Shown here: positions 41,185 to 49,482 of the stretch, in pieces
Position numbering within the stretch: position 1 is the first letter of the stretch
Layout of the letters: the number at the start of each line of letters is the position of its first letter
Assembly: GCF_016616425.1 (NCBI RefSeq)
Contig: NZ_CP067101.1
Location: 3,720,001-3,784,000, forward strand
DNA from: Bradyrhizobium diazoefficiens
GTDB taxonomy: Bacteria > Pseudomonadota > Alphaproteobacteria > Rhizobiales > Xanthobacteraceae
Reading direction: 5' to 3'
DNA: 64,000 nt
Notes under the pieces: model-generated
What the model was told of the DNA's origin: nothing
The model's input: only the letters and a program-made list of their open reading frames with translations
The model's database searches: none
Translations under genes and position numbers: made by a program

Positions 41185-41378
41185 TCCCATCTTACGGAGA
41201 TGGGAGACCATCGCGTTCGGTTCGGGCAACAGTTCGCGACTGTCCCGAGATGCAGCGGCCGCCGACCAGGACTCGATCGGGAGATAGGCCCCCGGTCTGA
41301 AAGTTCCGAAATCGCCCGATGGAATGTGCAGCCGCCGTAAGACAGGAAAGGCCGCTTGGGAAACCGAGCGGCCTTTTT
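41185..41378 (+). ncRNA. Candidate small RNA ending in a rho-independent terminator
   Basis: Successive hairpins in non-coding DNA: TCCCATCT/AGATGGGA (41185-41192/41198-41205), then a longer stem in which ACAGT-TCGCG-ACTGT is enclosed by CGGG/CCCG (about 41220-41250). The last is AAAGGCCGCT (41347-41356) / AGCGGCCTTT (41367-41376) with TTTTT tail. The terminator is about 300 nt after the NDUFA12 stop, with no other gene to terminate. It could be an independent sRNA or a structured 3' UTR; a promoter was not identified. Confidence 0.35.
41347..41378 (+). terminator. Rho-independent terminator
   Basis: AAAGGCCGCT and AGCGGCCTTT are perfect arms with a 10-nt loop that itself can pair (GG/CC), followed by TTTT. 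Strong in the plus direction; adenines on the other side make weaker minus-strand termination possible. Confidence 0.8.
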
Positions 41379-41397
41379 CTGATGCGGCGACCGTGAG

Positions 41398-41557
41398 TCT
41401 CGTGCCCCGGACGCAGCGCACCGCTCCCGGCGATGCGAAGCATCGTCCGGTGTGGTGCGCTGCTGAGCCGGGGCCTATGCTGCAACGGATTGTCTGACTG
41501 ATTGGGTCCCGGCTCTGCGCAGCAGCGTTGCACGCTGCTGCGCGTCCGGGACACGAG
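41398..41557. repeat. Palindromic intergenic repeat, TCTCGTGyCCCGGACGC family
   Basis: A 160-bp element with terminal inverted repeats TCTCGTGCCCCGGACGC (41398-41414) and GCGTCCGGGACACGAGA (about 41541-41557), one mismatch. It has nested hairpins within (GCAGCGCACC/GGTGCGCTGC; CAGCAGCG/CGCTGCTG). I recall this as one of the most frequent intergenic repeats of Bradyrhizobium. It lies between the terminator at 41378 and the stop of the next gene. Confidence 0.7.
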
Positions 41558-41580
41558 AGTGTCGTGATGAGCGAGACTAG

Positions 41581-42267
41581 CTAGATCATCCGTTCCGCTG
41601 CGCGCTTGGCGGCCTCGAGCCGCCGTGCCTGCCATGGCGCAACCCGCTCCTTCATGAGCGTAAGCACCTCGGCCGGCGCCGTATCCGGCGAGCCGGCATT
41701 GAATGGCGGCGCGGGATTGTATTCGAGGCGGAGCTGAATGGCCTCCGCGGTGGTGCGATCGACCAGCAGCGATACCAACTTCAAGGCGAAATCGATTCCA
41801 GCGGTGACGCCGCCGCCGGTCACGCGGTTGCGATCGATGCAGACGCGCGTCTTCGTAGGGGTCGCACCGAACAGCGCCAGCATCTCCATCGCGCTCCAAT
41901 GGGTCGCGGCATGATAGCCCTTCAACAGCCCGGCCGCGCCCAGCACCAGCGATCCCGTGCAGACCGAGGTGACGAATCTGGCGGTGGAGGCCTGCTTGCG
42001 CACGAAGTCGAGAGTCTCCTCATCGTTGAGGAGCGCGTCGGTGCCGAAGCCACCGGGAATGCAGATCACATCCAGTTGCGGGCAGTCGGCGAACGTGATG
42101 GTCGGCTTCAGCATCAGCACGGAATCGCTTGGCACCGGATCCAGCGTCTTCCAGATCAGGTGCACGGTCGCGCCGGGGACGGATGAAAACACCTGCAAGG
42201 GACCGGTGAAGTCGAGTTGGGTGACGTGCGGAAACACCAGGAGTCCGATCTGGAGTGATGCCGGCAT
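41581..42267 (-). CDS. DJ-1/PfpI family protein, isonitrile hydratase-like
   Basis: A 228-residue protein of the DJ-1 superfamily. It matches my memory of Pseudomonas isonitrile hydratase InhA in length and key segments: QIGLLVFPHVTQLDFTGPLQVF with the conserved Asp, DVICIPGGFGTDALLND, the nucleophile elbow FVTSVCTGSLVLGAAGLLKG with the catalytic Cys, THWSAMEMLALFG, and RNRVTGGGVTAGIDFAL. It would hydrate R-NC to N-substituted formamide, but other DJ-1 activities are possible. GGAGG precedes ATG 42267. Divergent from a GlxA-type regulator with 92 bp between. Confidence 0.8.
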   Translation of the reverse strand: MPASLQIGLLVFPHVTQLDFTGPLQVFSSVPGATVHLIWKTLDPVPSDSVLMLKPTITFADCPQLDVICIPGGFGTDALLNDEETLDFVRKQASTARFVTSVCTGSLVLGAAGLLKGYHAATHWSAMEMLALFGATPTKTRVCIDRNRVTGGGVTAGIDFALKLVSLLVDRTTAEAIQLRLEYNPAPPFNAGSPDTAPAEVLTLMKERVAPWQARRLEAAKRAAERMI

Positions 42268-42359
42268 GGGAGCCTCCAATGAAGTGCTTGACGGACGCAA
42301 AATGGCATGATGCTCTCCTGTCCGGAATGGCGTATTTCCCTCACTTTCGGACATAGCCC

Positions 42360-43298
42360 ATGATCGGCATCTTGATCTTCCCGGATTTCCAGCTGCTCGA
42401 TGCGGCCGGCCCGATCTCGGTGTTCGAGGTCGCGGCACGCTGCGCCGGCAAGCCGCTTGCGCTCCGGGTGCTGGCGCTGAATGCAGGCCTCGTACGCAGC
42501 TCTTCGGGCGTCGAGATGGTCGCGCGCGACTTCAAGTCGGCGAATGCGATCACGACGCTGGTGATTGCGGGCGGCACAGGCGTGACCGAGGCCGCGCGCT
42601 GCGAGGCAACGCGCGCCTTCGTGCAGCGTCTGGCAAAGCGCGGCGTGCGCGTCGCGAGCGTCTGCTCGGGCGCCTATGTGCTCGCCGAAGCGGGCCTGCT
42701 CGACGGCCGCCGCGCCACCACGCATTGGGGCCGGACGCGGGATTTCGTCGCGCGCTATCCGAAGGTGAAGTTCGAGCCGGACCAGATTTTCACCCGCGAC
42801 GGCAATGTCTGGACGTCAGCCGGCATCACCGCCGGCATCGATCTGGCGCTCGCGATGATCACCGAGGACCATGGCGAGGAGATCGCGCGGGCAGCCGCGC
42901 GGCAACTCGTGCTCTACCATCGCCGCAGCGGCGGTCAGTCGCAGTTCTCTTCGCTGCTGGAGCTGAAGGCGCCGAACGGCCGCTTCGGCGCGCTGTTGTC
43001 CTGGGCGCGCGAAAATCTCGATGCACCGCTGACGGTGGAGGACCTCGCCGACCGGGCCGGCATGAGCGCGCGGCATTTTGCCCGCGCCTTCGCCGCCGAG
43101 ACCGGTACGACGCCATCCAAAGCAATCGAGCGGCTCCGGCTCGAAGTCGCGCGCGAGCGCGTGCAGTCCTCGCGCGAGGGGATCGAGCTGGTCGCAGAGG
43201 CGACCGGCTTCGGCGATCCCGAGCGCATGCGGCGCGCCTTCATCCGCGCTTTCGGCCAGCCGCCGCAGGCCCTGCGGCGCGCGGCGCGGGCGGGGTAG
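42360..43298 (+). CDS. GlxA-type regulator: DJ-1/PfpI domain fused to AraC HTH
   Basis: A 312-residue regulator: an N-terminal DJ-1-like sensor domain (about 1-190) and a C-terminal AraC-type DNA-binding domain (about 205-305). The sensor includes LIFPDFQLLDAAGPISVFEV, TLVIAGGTG, VASVCSGAYVLAEAGLLDG and THWGRTRDFVARYP. The DNA-binding domain includes LTVEDLADRAGMSARHFARAFAAETGTTPSKAIERLRLEVAR and the second helix-turn-helix ELVAEATGFGDPERMRRAF. The elbow cysteine is retained (VCSGA). It faces the InhA-like gene, which shares the same fold, and probably controls it. Confidence 0.9.
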   Translation: MIGILIFPDFQLLDAAGPISVFEVAARCAGKPLALRVLALNAGLVRSSSGVEMVARDFKSANAITTLVIAGGTGVTEAARCEATRAFVQRLAKRGVRVASVCSGAYVLAEAGLLDGRRATTHWGRTRDFVARYPKVKFEPDQIFTRDGNVWTSAGITAGIDLALAMITEDHGEEIARAAARQLVLYHRRSGGQSQFSSLLELKAPNGRFGALLSWARENLDAPLTVEDLADRAGMSARHFARAFAAETGTTPSKAIERLRLEVARERVQSSREGIELVAEATGFGDPERMRRAFIRAFGQPPQALRRAARAG

Positions 43299-43321
43299 GG
43301 CATGAGATGGCGATGTCCGCG

Positions 43322-43852
43322 TTAGGCCGATCGCAGATTTTTGAGGAGTTTTGGCAGCAATCTCCCGGGTATTGAGCCAGAGGGTGCGAAGCCGCAATCC
43401 TCTGCGCCCATCCGTCTGTAGAACGGCGCGGCATCCGGGTCGGCCTCAATCGCAAGGCTGTCGGCACCCATACTTGCCGCTTTGTCGATGGCCCACGTAA
43501 AGAGAGCCCTGCCGACGCCGCTGCGCAGGGCGGTCGGTTCAACGAACAGCTTGAGCAAGTCGGATTCGCTTCCAACCACCTTGATCTGCGCGACGCCAAC
43601 GATTTTTCCGTGATCTTCCGCAACTGCAATCGAGGTTGATCGCAATTCGTGTGGTCCAATGGAGAGTTCACAACGGCACGCCTCCATGAAGCCGTTGTCA
43701 TAGCCCCATACTGTTTTCGACCGGAAGCATAACGCCGAAAGCGCCGGGAACTCTTCGACTGTTGGAGCTCTCAAAAGATATGGCAAGCCGCTGTCTCCGT
43801 CGCGTTTGACTGAAGCATAGCAATTCGAACGACCGATGTCCTTGACGGTCAA
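43322..43852 (-). CDS. GNAT family N-acetyltransferase
   Basis: A 176-residue acetyl-CoA-dependent acyltransferase. The GNAT core is visible as IAVAEDHGKIVGVAQIKV (strands 2-4), LLKLFVEPTALRSGVGRALFTWAIDKA with the pyrophosphate-binding RSGVGRAL loop (about 113-125), and SLAIEADPDAAPFYRRMGAEDCG as motif B. A short N-terminal extension precedes it. Substrate unknown. Convergent with the GlxA-type gene. Confidence 0.88.
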   Translation of the reverse strand: MTVKDIGRSNCYASVKRDGDSGLPYLLRAPTVEEFPALSALCFRSKTVWGYDNGFMEACRCELSIGPHELRSTSIAVAEDHGKIVGVAQIKVVGSESDLLKLFVEPTALRSGVGRALFTWAIDKAASMGADSLAIEADPDAAPFYRRMGAEDCGFAPSGSIPGRLLPKLLKNLRSA

Positions 43853-43928
43853 AGGGGGACATTCTGAGGAGGCGAGCCCTGCCTTCGCCTTATCCTCTCA
43901 AGCAGACCTCCTGGATTATAAGTACAAC

Positions 43929-44936
43929 CTAGAGACTGCTGTTTGCAGTTGCCTCGCCCGACGCATCCGCGCGTGCCGTCAAACGCCGCGCGATCGGCAT
44001 GAGCAGGTAAGGCGCAAGATGAATCGGAAACTGCGTCATCGCGAAATAGAGCCAAGTGCTGGGCGGCAATGCGCCGGCCGTTGCCGCCAGCATCAGGCCG
44101 AGGTTGCGCTGCGACACCATTAGCCCGAGCGCCAGCGCGCGCTCGGTGCCGATGCGGCGGAACAGCAGCGTGGTGATCGCGAGCAGGGTGAAGTAGATCG
44201 CGAAGGACAGCAGCGCGAGACCGACGGTGAACGTCGGCTGGGACACCAGGTCGCCGGCGACATCGCCCATGACCGCGGAGGCGAACACAAGCAGGATAAC
44301 GATGTTGAATCCATCGATCGGCCGCTTCGCGCGCTGGATCGCCTCCGCGCCGAAGACCCGGCGGATGACGGTCGCCGTCAGCAGCGATGCGGCGAGAATG
44401 CCGAGCAGCTTCAGGCCGAGTGCAAGCGGCGAGATGCTGAGCATCCCGTCGAGGAACAGGCCGGCGAACAGCGACGCCGTGAAGGGGACGAGCGCAGTCG
44501 AGGTCACCAGCGTGACCAGCACGAGGGTCGCGTCGAGCCCCATCAGCGCGGCGAGAGCCGGCGAAGCCATCATCGGCGAGGCCATGCTCTGGAGCATGAG
44601 TGCCAGGGCAAGGCCGGGTGCGCGGCTCGTCAGTCCCGCTGCGTGGGCGATCGATCCGACGATCAGCGGCACGCCGATTATGGTCCAGGCGGTGGCGGTG
44701 GCGACCAGGGCCGGCCGGCGCAGATGGCCAACGAGCGCGGCCAGATCGACCCGCATGAAGGAGATGCAGAGCAGGACGAAGATCGCCTCGGTGACGTAGG
44801 GCCGCAGCAGCGCTCCGATCGTCGGCATCGCGGCCGCGATGAAGACGACGGCCGCCACCGCACGCGTGCCTTGGCTGCCGAGCCAGGTGAGCCCGCGCAG
44901 CGGGATGGCGAAGATAAGTCGAAGAACAGAAGCCAT
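43929..44936 (-). CDS. BASS-like (bile acid:Na+ symporter superfamily) transporter
   Basis: A 335-residue membrane protein with about nine to ten helices and the internal duplication typical of the BASS/arsenite-permease-like group. Notable segments are AMPTIGALLRPYVTEAIFVLLCISFMRVD, APGLALALMLQSMASPMMASPALAALMGLD and ERALALGLMVSQRNLGLMLAA, the last two being broken-helix crossover motifs with small and polar residues. The substrate is unknown. It starts 10 nt after the stop of the alpha/beta-hydrolase gene, so the two are probably co-transcribed and might share a substrate such as an ester or acid. Confidence 0.75.
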   Translation of the reverse strand: MASVLRLIFAIPLRGLTWLGSQGTRAVAAVVFIAAAMPTIGALLRPYVTEAIFVLLCISFMRVDLAALVGHLRRPALVATATAWTIIGVPLIVGSIAHAAGLTSRAPGLALALMLQSMASPMMASPALAALMGLDATLVLVTLVTSTALVPFTASLFAGLFLDGMLSISPLALGLKLLGILAASLLTATVIRRVFGAEAIQRAKRPIDGFNIVILLVFASAVMGDVAGDLVSQPTFTVGLALLSFAIYFTLLAITTLLFRRIGTERALALGLMVSQRNLGLMLAATAGALPPSTWLYFAMTQFPIHLAPYLLMPIARRLTARADASGEATANSSL

Positions 44937-44946
44937 GCAGGTGCCG

Positions 44947-45894
44947 TCAGCTCAATCCCTTCAGCCATGCGCCGATCTCGCTCACGGCGATGTTGGCCTG
45001 CTGCAGCAATTTTCCCATGGTGAGGAAACCGTGGAATTGGCCGGGATAGTGCTTGGTGGTCACGGGCACGCCGGCCTGCGCGAGCCGCGCAGCATATTCG
45101 TCGCCTTCGTCGCGCAGGGGATCGGCGCCGGCGGTCAGCACATAGGCCGGCGGCAGGCCGGCAAGGTTTTGCGCACGCGCCGGCGAAGCGCGCCAGTCGT
45201 GGATGTCGGCGGCGCCATTGAGGTAGTGGTCGCGGAACCAGCGGATCACCGAATGCGTCAGCAGCACGCTGGTCTCGGGCTCGCTATGGGAACCGTGCGT
45301 CATGGCGAAATCGACGGCGGGGTAGATCAAGACCTGACCCGCGAGCGGGGGCCCGTTGCCGTCACGCGCAGCGAGCGCCACGACCGCGGTGAGATTGCCG
45401 CCGGCGCTATCGCCGCCGATCGAGAGGCGCGCGGCGTCGATGCCGAGCGCGCGCCCGTTCGCGGCGACCCATTTGGTCGCGGCGATCGCGTCATCGGTTG
45501 CGGCGGGAAACTTGTGCTCGGGCGCGAGACGGTAGTCGACCGAGATCACGATCAGCGCGCCTTCGACCGCGAGCTGACGGCAGACGACATCGTGGGAGTC
45601 GAGATCGCCGATCACCCAGCCGCCGCCATGGAAGAACACCAGCGCGGGCGACAAGCCGTCATGGCGGCGCGGTTCCTTGGGCACGTAGAGGCGCGCGGGA
45701 ATCGTGCCGTGCGGCGCTGGGATCTCCAGCGGCGCGACGCGCGCGAGCTCCGGCGGCTCGGGATTGGTGGCAAAGCGCGCCTGGGCGTAATAGGCGCGCG
45801 CTTCCGGCGCGGTCAGGGTCTCGTAGGCGGGGCGGCCGGCTTCCTGGAAGGCCTTGTAGACGGCAGCGGCATCGGGATCGAGCACAACAGGCAT
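44947..45894 (-). CDS. Alpha/beta hydrolase, hormone-sensitive lipase (HSL) family
   Basis: A 315-residue esterase of family IV. The oxyanion-hole motif is FFHGGGWVIGDLDSHD, the nucleophile elbow GGDSAGGNL, the acid DPLRDEGDEYA and the histidine YPGQFHGFLTMGK near the C-terminus. VDYRLAPEHKFPAATDD is also typical. It hydrolyses short-chain carboxyl esters; the natural substrate is unknown. ATG 45894 (MPVVLDPDAAA) fits the family N-terminus. Operon with the BASS-like transporter. Confidence 0.92.
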   Translation of the reverse strand: MPVVLDPDAAAVYKAFQEAGRPAYETLTAPEARAYYAQARFATNPEPPELARVAPLEIPAPHGTIPARLYVPKEPRRHDGLSPALVFFHGGGWVIGDLDSHDVVCRQLAVEGALIVISVDYRLAPEHKFPAATDDAIAATKWVAANGRALGIDAARLSIGGDSAGGNLTAVVALAARDGNGPPLAGQVLIYPAVDFAMTHGSHSEPETSVLLTHSVIRWFRDHYLNGAADIHDWRASPARAQNLAGLPPAYVLTAGADPLRDEGDEYAARLAQAGVPVTTKHYPGQFHGFLTMGKLLQQANIAVSEIGAWLKGLS

Positions 45895-46097
45895 CCGGAG
45901 CGACCTCGGGTTTCCAGTCAAGATTGGGCGCCGTTTTCGGCGGCGATGACGACTTCGCGCCCTGGAAGGGGGGCTCGACTATCCCATTCGGGAGCCGGTC
46001 TGGCCAGATCGGGCCGCGAAGGGCAGGGATGCCGCCCTTCCCCCGCCGTATTCGCCGTGTTAACCGGATGACCTGCGAGCGGCGGTAACTCCTTAGA

Positions 46098-47123
46098 ATG
46101 TCCAACAAGCCCGATTCGCTGTTGAAGCCGCGCGAGATGTTTCGAACCAATACCCTGACAGGTCTTGCGGCGCTTCTGGCCGCTACCGCACTGACGGTTG
46201 CGACGCCGGCGCAGGCGCAAATCGGAACGATCTTCTCCGATCCGCCGCCGCTGCGGCCGCCCGGCAGCATTCCGCGTGGCCAGCCGCAGCCGCAGCAGAT
46301 CCCCGAGGATGACGAAGAGGTGCCGGAGCTGCCGCCACACGGCCGCGTGCTGCCGTCGCGCCCGCTGCCGCCGCCTCCGGGCCGCCAAGGTAACGCGATG
46401 CCAGGGCCGGTCGAGATCCAGCCACTGGCGCCGCCGCCGGGCTCCACCGTCGCGCCGAACCAGGCGCCATCCGCCGCAGTCACGCCGTCCGGTCCGCAAG
46501 GCGCTCCGGGCGCGCCCGGTCGTCAGCCGCCGCAGAAGGGCGCGCCTGGCGCTGTCCCGCAGACCCCGGCAAGCCTCCAGCCGGGCGACGAGGTCGTCAC
46601 CGAACCGCCGGCCCAGAAGATCGTGAACAAGAAGGCAACCTTCTCCGGCCTCGACAAGATCACCGGGCGCATCATCAATTTCGACGAGGACATCGGCGAG
46701 ACCGTCCAGTTCGGTGCGCTCAGGGTCAAGACCGACGCCTGCTACACGCGACCGGCGACGGAGGCCGCCAACACCGACGCCTTCGTCGAGGTCGACGAGA
46801 TCACCTTGCAGGGCGAGGTCAAGCGCATCTTCTCCGGCTGGATGTATGCGGCAAGCCCGGGCCTGCACGGCGTCGAGCACCCGATCTACGACATCTGGCT
46901 CACCGACTGCAAAGAGCCGCAGCAGACCATCGCGACCGCGGCGCCGGATCCTGCGACCAAGCCCGCGCCTCCGCCGCCTGCGCAGAAGAGGGCCGCGCCC
47001 AAGCAGGTGCAGCAGCGTCCGCCGCAACCCTTGCCGCCTATCCAGCCGCAGCAACCGCCGCCGCCCCCTCCGCCGCCGGAGCAGCGGCCGGGCCTGTTCG
47101 GTATCCCAGGATTCGGCCGTTAG
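46098..47123 (+). CDS. DUF2155 domain-containing exported protein
   Basis: A 341-residue protein with an N-terminal signal sequence (core at about 20-40; LTGLAALLAATALTVATPAQA), a long proline-rich spacer and the DUF2155 domain at about 178-275. The domain includes ATFSGLDKITGRIINFDEDIGETVQFGALRVKTDACYTRP and RIFSGWMYAASPGLHGVEHPIYDIWLTDCK. Two cysteines (DACYT, LTDCK) probably form a disulfide. A Pro/Gln-rich tail ends in GIPGFGR. ATG 46137 is an alternative start. The gene next to aat is usual in Rhizobiales. The function is unknown, likely periplasmic. Confidence 0.9.
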   Translation: MSNKPDSLLKPREMFRTNTLTGLAALLAATALTVATPAQAQIGTIFSDPPPLRPPGSIPRGQPQPQQIPEDDEEVPELPPHGRVLPSRPLPPPPGRQGNAMPGPVEIQPLAPPPGSTVAPNQAPSAAVTPSGPQGAPGAPGRQPPQKGAPGAVPQTPASLQPGDEVVTEPPAQKIVNKKATFSGLDKITGRIINFDEDIGETVQFGALRVKTDACYTRPATEAANTDAFVEVDEITLQGEVKRIFSGWMYAASPGLHGVEHPIYDIWLTDCKEPQQTIATAAPDPATKPAPPPPAQKRAAPKQVQQRPPQPLPPIQPQQPPPPPPPPEQRPGLFGIPGFGR

Positions 47124-47201
47124 GGCCTGATTCAATTCGGCTCGCTGCTCTGCACCTTCCTGCCGGGAGAGGTGAAGCACCCGCGTTTGGCCGATCGTCG
47201 A

Positions 47202-47882
47202 TTACGGCCGTGAGGCGATGATCTCGAGCGCGCGCGCACCCGGGATTGCGTCACCCGCAGGGAGCTTCAGGAAGTCGCCGGGTTCGCCTGCGAGCGCCTT
47301 GTCGAGCAGTGCGGTGTAGCGCCGCCGCGAGATCTCGACCGCGCCAAAGCTCTTCAGGTGTTCGGTGACATATTGGGTGTCGAGCAGCTCGAAGCCGCCA
47401 TGAATGAGCCGCGCGACCAGATGCACCAGTGCGACCTTCGACGCATCGCGCGCGGTGTGGAACATGCTCTCGCCGAAAAAGGCCCGCCCGAGGCTGACGC
47501 CGTACAGGCCGCCGACGAGGTCCTCGCCCTGCCAGGCCTCGACGCTGTGACAATGGCCGAGCTCGTACAGGCCGCCATAGAGGTCGCGGATGCGCTTGTT
47601 GATCCAGGTGTCCTCGCGCCCGGCCTGCGGCGCAGCGCAGCCGGCGATCGTCGCCTTGAACGCGGTATTGACGGTCACGCGAAACACATCCGAGCGCACG
47701 GTGCGCGCGAGCCGTGAGGCGACGCGAAATCCGTTGAGCGGGATGACCCCGCGCAGCTCCGGCTCGACCCAGAACAGGGTCGGATCGTCGGCGCTTTCCG
47801 CCATCGGGAAGATGCCGCAGGCATAAGCGCGCAGCAGCACGGCCGGGGTAATCTCGGATGGGGCGGAGTCGCGCGAAGTCAT
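47202..47882 (-). CDS. aat: Leucyl/phenylalanyl-tRNA-protein transferase
   Basis: A 226-residue N-end-rule transferase that adds Leu or Phe to proteins with N-terminal Arg/Lys, marking them for ClpAP. Diagnostic segments: [34 protein letters not shown] (start), [62 protein letters not shown], and [28 protein letters not shown]. No interruption. Confidence 0.97.
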   Translation of the reverse strand: MTSRDSAPSEITPAVLLRAYACGIFPMAESADDPTLFWVEPELRGVIPLNGFRVASRLARTVRSDVFRVTVNTAFKATIAGCAAPQAGREDTWINKRIRDLYGGLYELGHCHSVEAWQGEDLVGGLYGVSLGRAFFGESMFHTARDASKVALVHLVARLIHGGFELLDTQYVTEHLKSFGAVEISRRRYTALLDKALAGEPGDFLKLPAGDAIPGARALEIIASRP

Positions 47883-47941
47883 GGCGTGCGATCATAGCAG
47901 GATCGCATTGCGGTTGCGATGGTGCGCCGCAATGCGGGAGG

Positions 47942-49045
47942 TCAGCTCGCGGCGGCGGTGCTGGTCTTGCCGGCGGCTGCGGGCAAGCGACCGAACTTCA
48001 GCACGATCCGGGTTCCGGCGTGCGCGGGATCGCGCTCGACCGAGGCGTCGAGCTTGGAGGCCATCGCCGCGACGATGCGCTGGCCCATGCCGGTGGAGCG
48101 CGGATCGGCCTTGGCGTCGTCGCCGACGCCGTTGTCGGTGATCGACAGCAGGACATCGTCGCCCTGCGAGCTCAGCTCGACATGGATCGGGCCGGCGCCG
48201 TCCGGATAGGCGTATTTCACCGCGTTCATCACCAGCTCGTTGACGATGATGCCGACGGCGACCGCGCGGTCGGGATTGATCTCGATCGGCTCGGCGTTCA
48301 GCGTCAGGCGCGACATCCGGTCGCCCTCTGCCGAGCGCCTGAGGTCCTCGAGCAGCGAATCCAGATACTGGTTCAGGACCACGCTCTTCAGATCCTGCGA
48401 GGTGTAGAGGCGCCGGTGCACCTGCGCCACAGCGGCGACGCGGCCCATCGCATTGGTCAGTGCCGCCTTGACCTCCTCCTGCGCGGCGGAGCTTGCCTGA
48501 AGGTGCAGCAGAGAGGCGATGATCTGGAGCGAGTTGCCGACGCGGTGGTTGACCTCGCGCAGCAGCAGTTCGCGTTCGGCGGCAAGAGCTGCGTAGCGGT
48601 CGCGCGAGGCATGGACCTCGGCTTCGGCCTCCTCGCGCGCCTTCTGCAATTCGGCCTGGCGCAGCGCGCCCTCGGCTGCGACGTGGAGCAGGGCGATGAA
48701 ATCGCCCGTCACGTCCTTGACGAGATAATCGGCCGCGCCGGCCTTCAGTGCGGTGACGGCGATGCTGGAATCCTGCGAGGCCGTGACGAACACCACCGGC
48801 GGCGCGCCCGGAATCGCCATGATCTGCTCCAGCGTCTCCAGCCCGTCGAGACCGGGCATGTACTGGTCGAGCGCCACCACGTCGATGCCGCCGTCGGCTG
48901 CAGCGCGGCGGATGCGCTCCAGGCCTTCTTCGCCGCTCGCGGCGTGGACGACCCTGTAGCCGCGCCGCGTCAGGCCGCGATCGACCAGATGCGCCAGCGC
49001 ACTGTCGTCGTCGATGTAGAGCAGTGTTGGTGTTCGCTGGTTCAT
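47942..49045 (-). CDS. Receiver domain fused to HisKA_2/HWE-like histidine kinase
   Basis: A 367-residue cytosolic protein: N-terminal receiver (about 8-125; YIDDDSALAHLVDRG, ALDQYMPGLDGLE with the phosphoacceptor Asp, FVTASQD, VKDVTGDF), short coiled linker, and a histidine kinase of the HisKA_2 type. The kinase phosphoacceptor motif is LLLREVNHRVGNSLQIIASLLHLQ (His in NHRVGNSLQ), and the ATP-binding domain contains INELVMNAVKYAYPDG, DNGVGDD and STGMGQRIV. It overlaps the upstream receiver gene by 4 nt. There is no DNA-binding output; it is the last step of a three-gene phosphorelay-like operon. Confidence 0.92.
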   Translation of the reverse strand: MNQRTPTLLYIDDDSALAHLVDRGLTRRGYRVVHAASGEEGLERIRRAAADGGIDVVALDQYMPGLDGLETLEQIMAIPGAPPVVFVTASQDSSIAVTALKAGAADYLVKDVTGDFIALLHVAAEGALRQAELQKAREEAEAEVHASRDRYAALAAERELLLREVNHRVGNSLQIIASLLHLQASSAAQEEVKAALTNAMGRVAAVAQVHRRLYTSQDLKSVVLNQYLDSLLEDLRRSAEGDRMSRLTLNAEPIEINPDRAVAVGIIVNELVMNAVKYAYPDGAGPIHVELSSQGDDVLLSITDNGVGDDAKADPRSTGMGQRIVAAMASKLDASVERDPAHAGTRIVLKFGRLPAAAGKTSTAAAS

Positions 49046-49482
49046 GGGGCGGCGGACGGGACCTGGATGACCGAGAAGAACAGGCCGAGCTGCCGGATGG
49101 CATTGGCGAAATTCTCGTAGTTGACGGGCTTGGTGATGTAGACGTTGCAGCCGAGCTCGTAGCAGCGCTTGATTTCCTGGGAATCGTCGGTGGTGGTCAG
49201 CACCACCACGGGCGAAGCCTTCAGATACTTGTTCTCCTTGATTTGCCGCAGGATGTCGATCCCGGTCATGTCGGGCAAGTTGAGGTCGAGCAGGATCAAG
49301 AGCGCATTGCTCTTCTGCACGAGCCCGCTGCCGTCGGCGCCGAACAGGTGCTGCATCGCGTCCGTGCCGTTGGTGAACGAGACGATCTCGTTGTTGACTC
49401 CCGAGCGGCGGATGTTCCGCTCGATCAGGCGGGCGTGGCCCTCGTCGTCCTCGATCATGATGATGGTGACAGGCTGGGTCAT
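49042..49482 (-). CDS. Single-domain response regulator (Rcp1-like)
   Basis: A 146-residue receiver resembling cyanobacterial phytochrome partner regulators: IIMIEDDEGHARLIERNIRRSG, ALLILLDLNLPDMTGIDILRQIKENKYLKASPVVVLTTTDDSQEI, and CYELGCNVYITKPVNYENFANAIRQLG. The Asp of LLDLNLP and the Lys of ITKP are intact. Its start overlaps the kinase stop (49479-49482) and its stop overlaps the next start (49042-49045), so all three genes are coupled. Confidence 0.93.
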   Translation of the reverse strand: MTQPVTIIMIEDDEGHARLIERNIRRSGVNNEIVSFTNGTDAMQHLFGADGSGLVQKSNALLILLDLNLPDMTGIDILRQIKENKYLKASPVVVLTTTDDSQEIKRCYELGCNVYITKPVNYENFANAIRQLGLFFSVIQVPSAAP

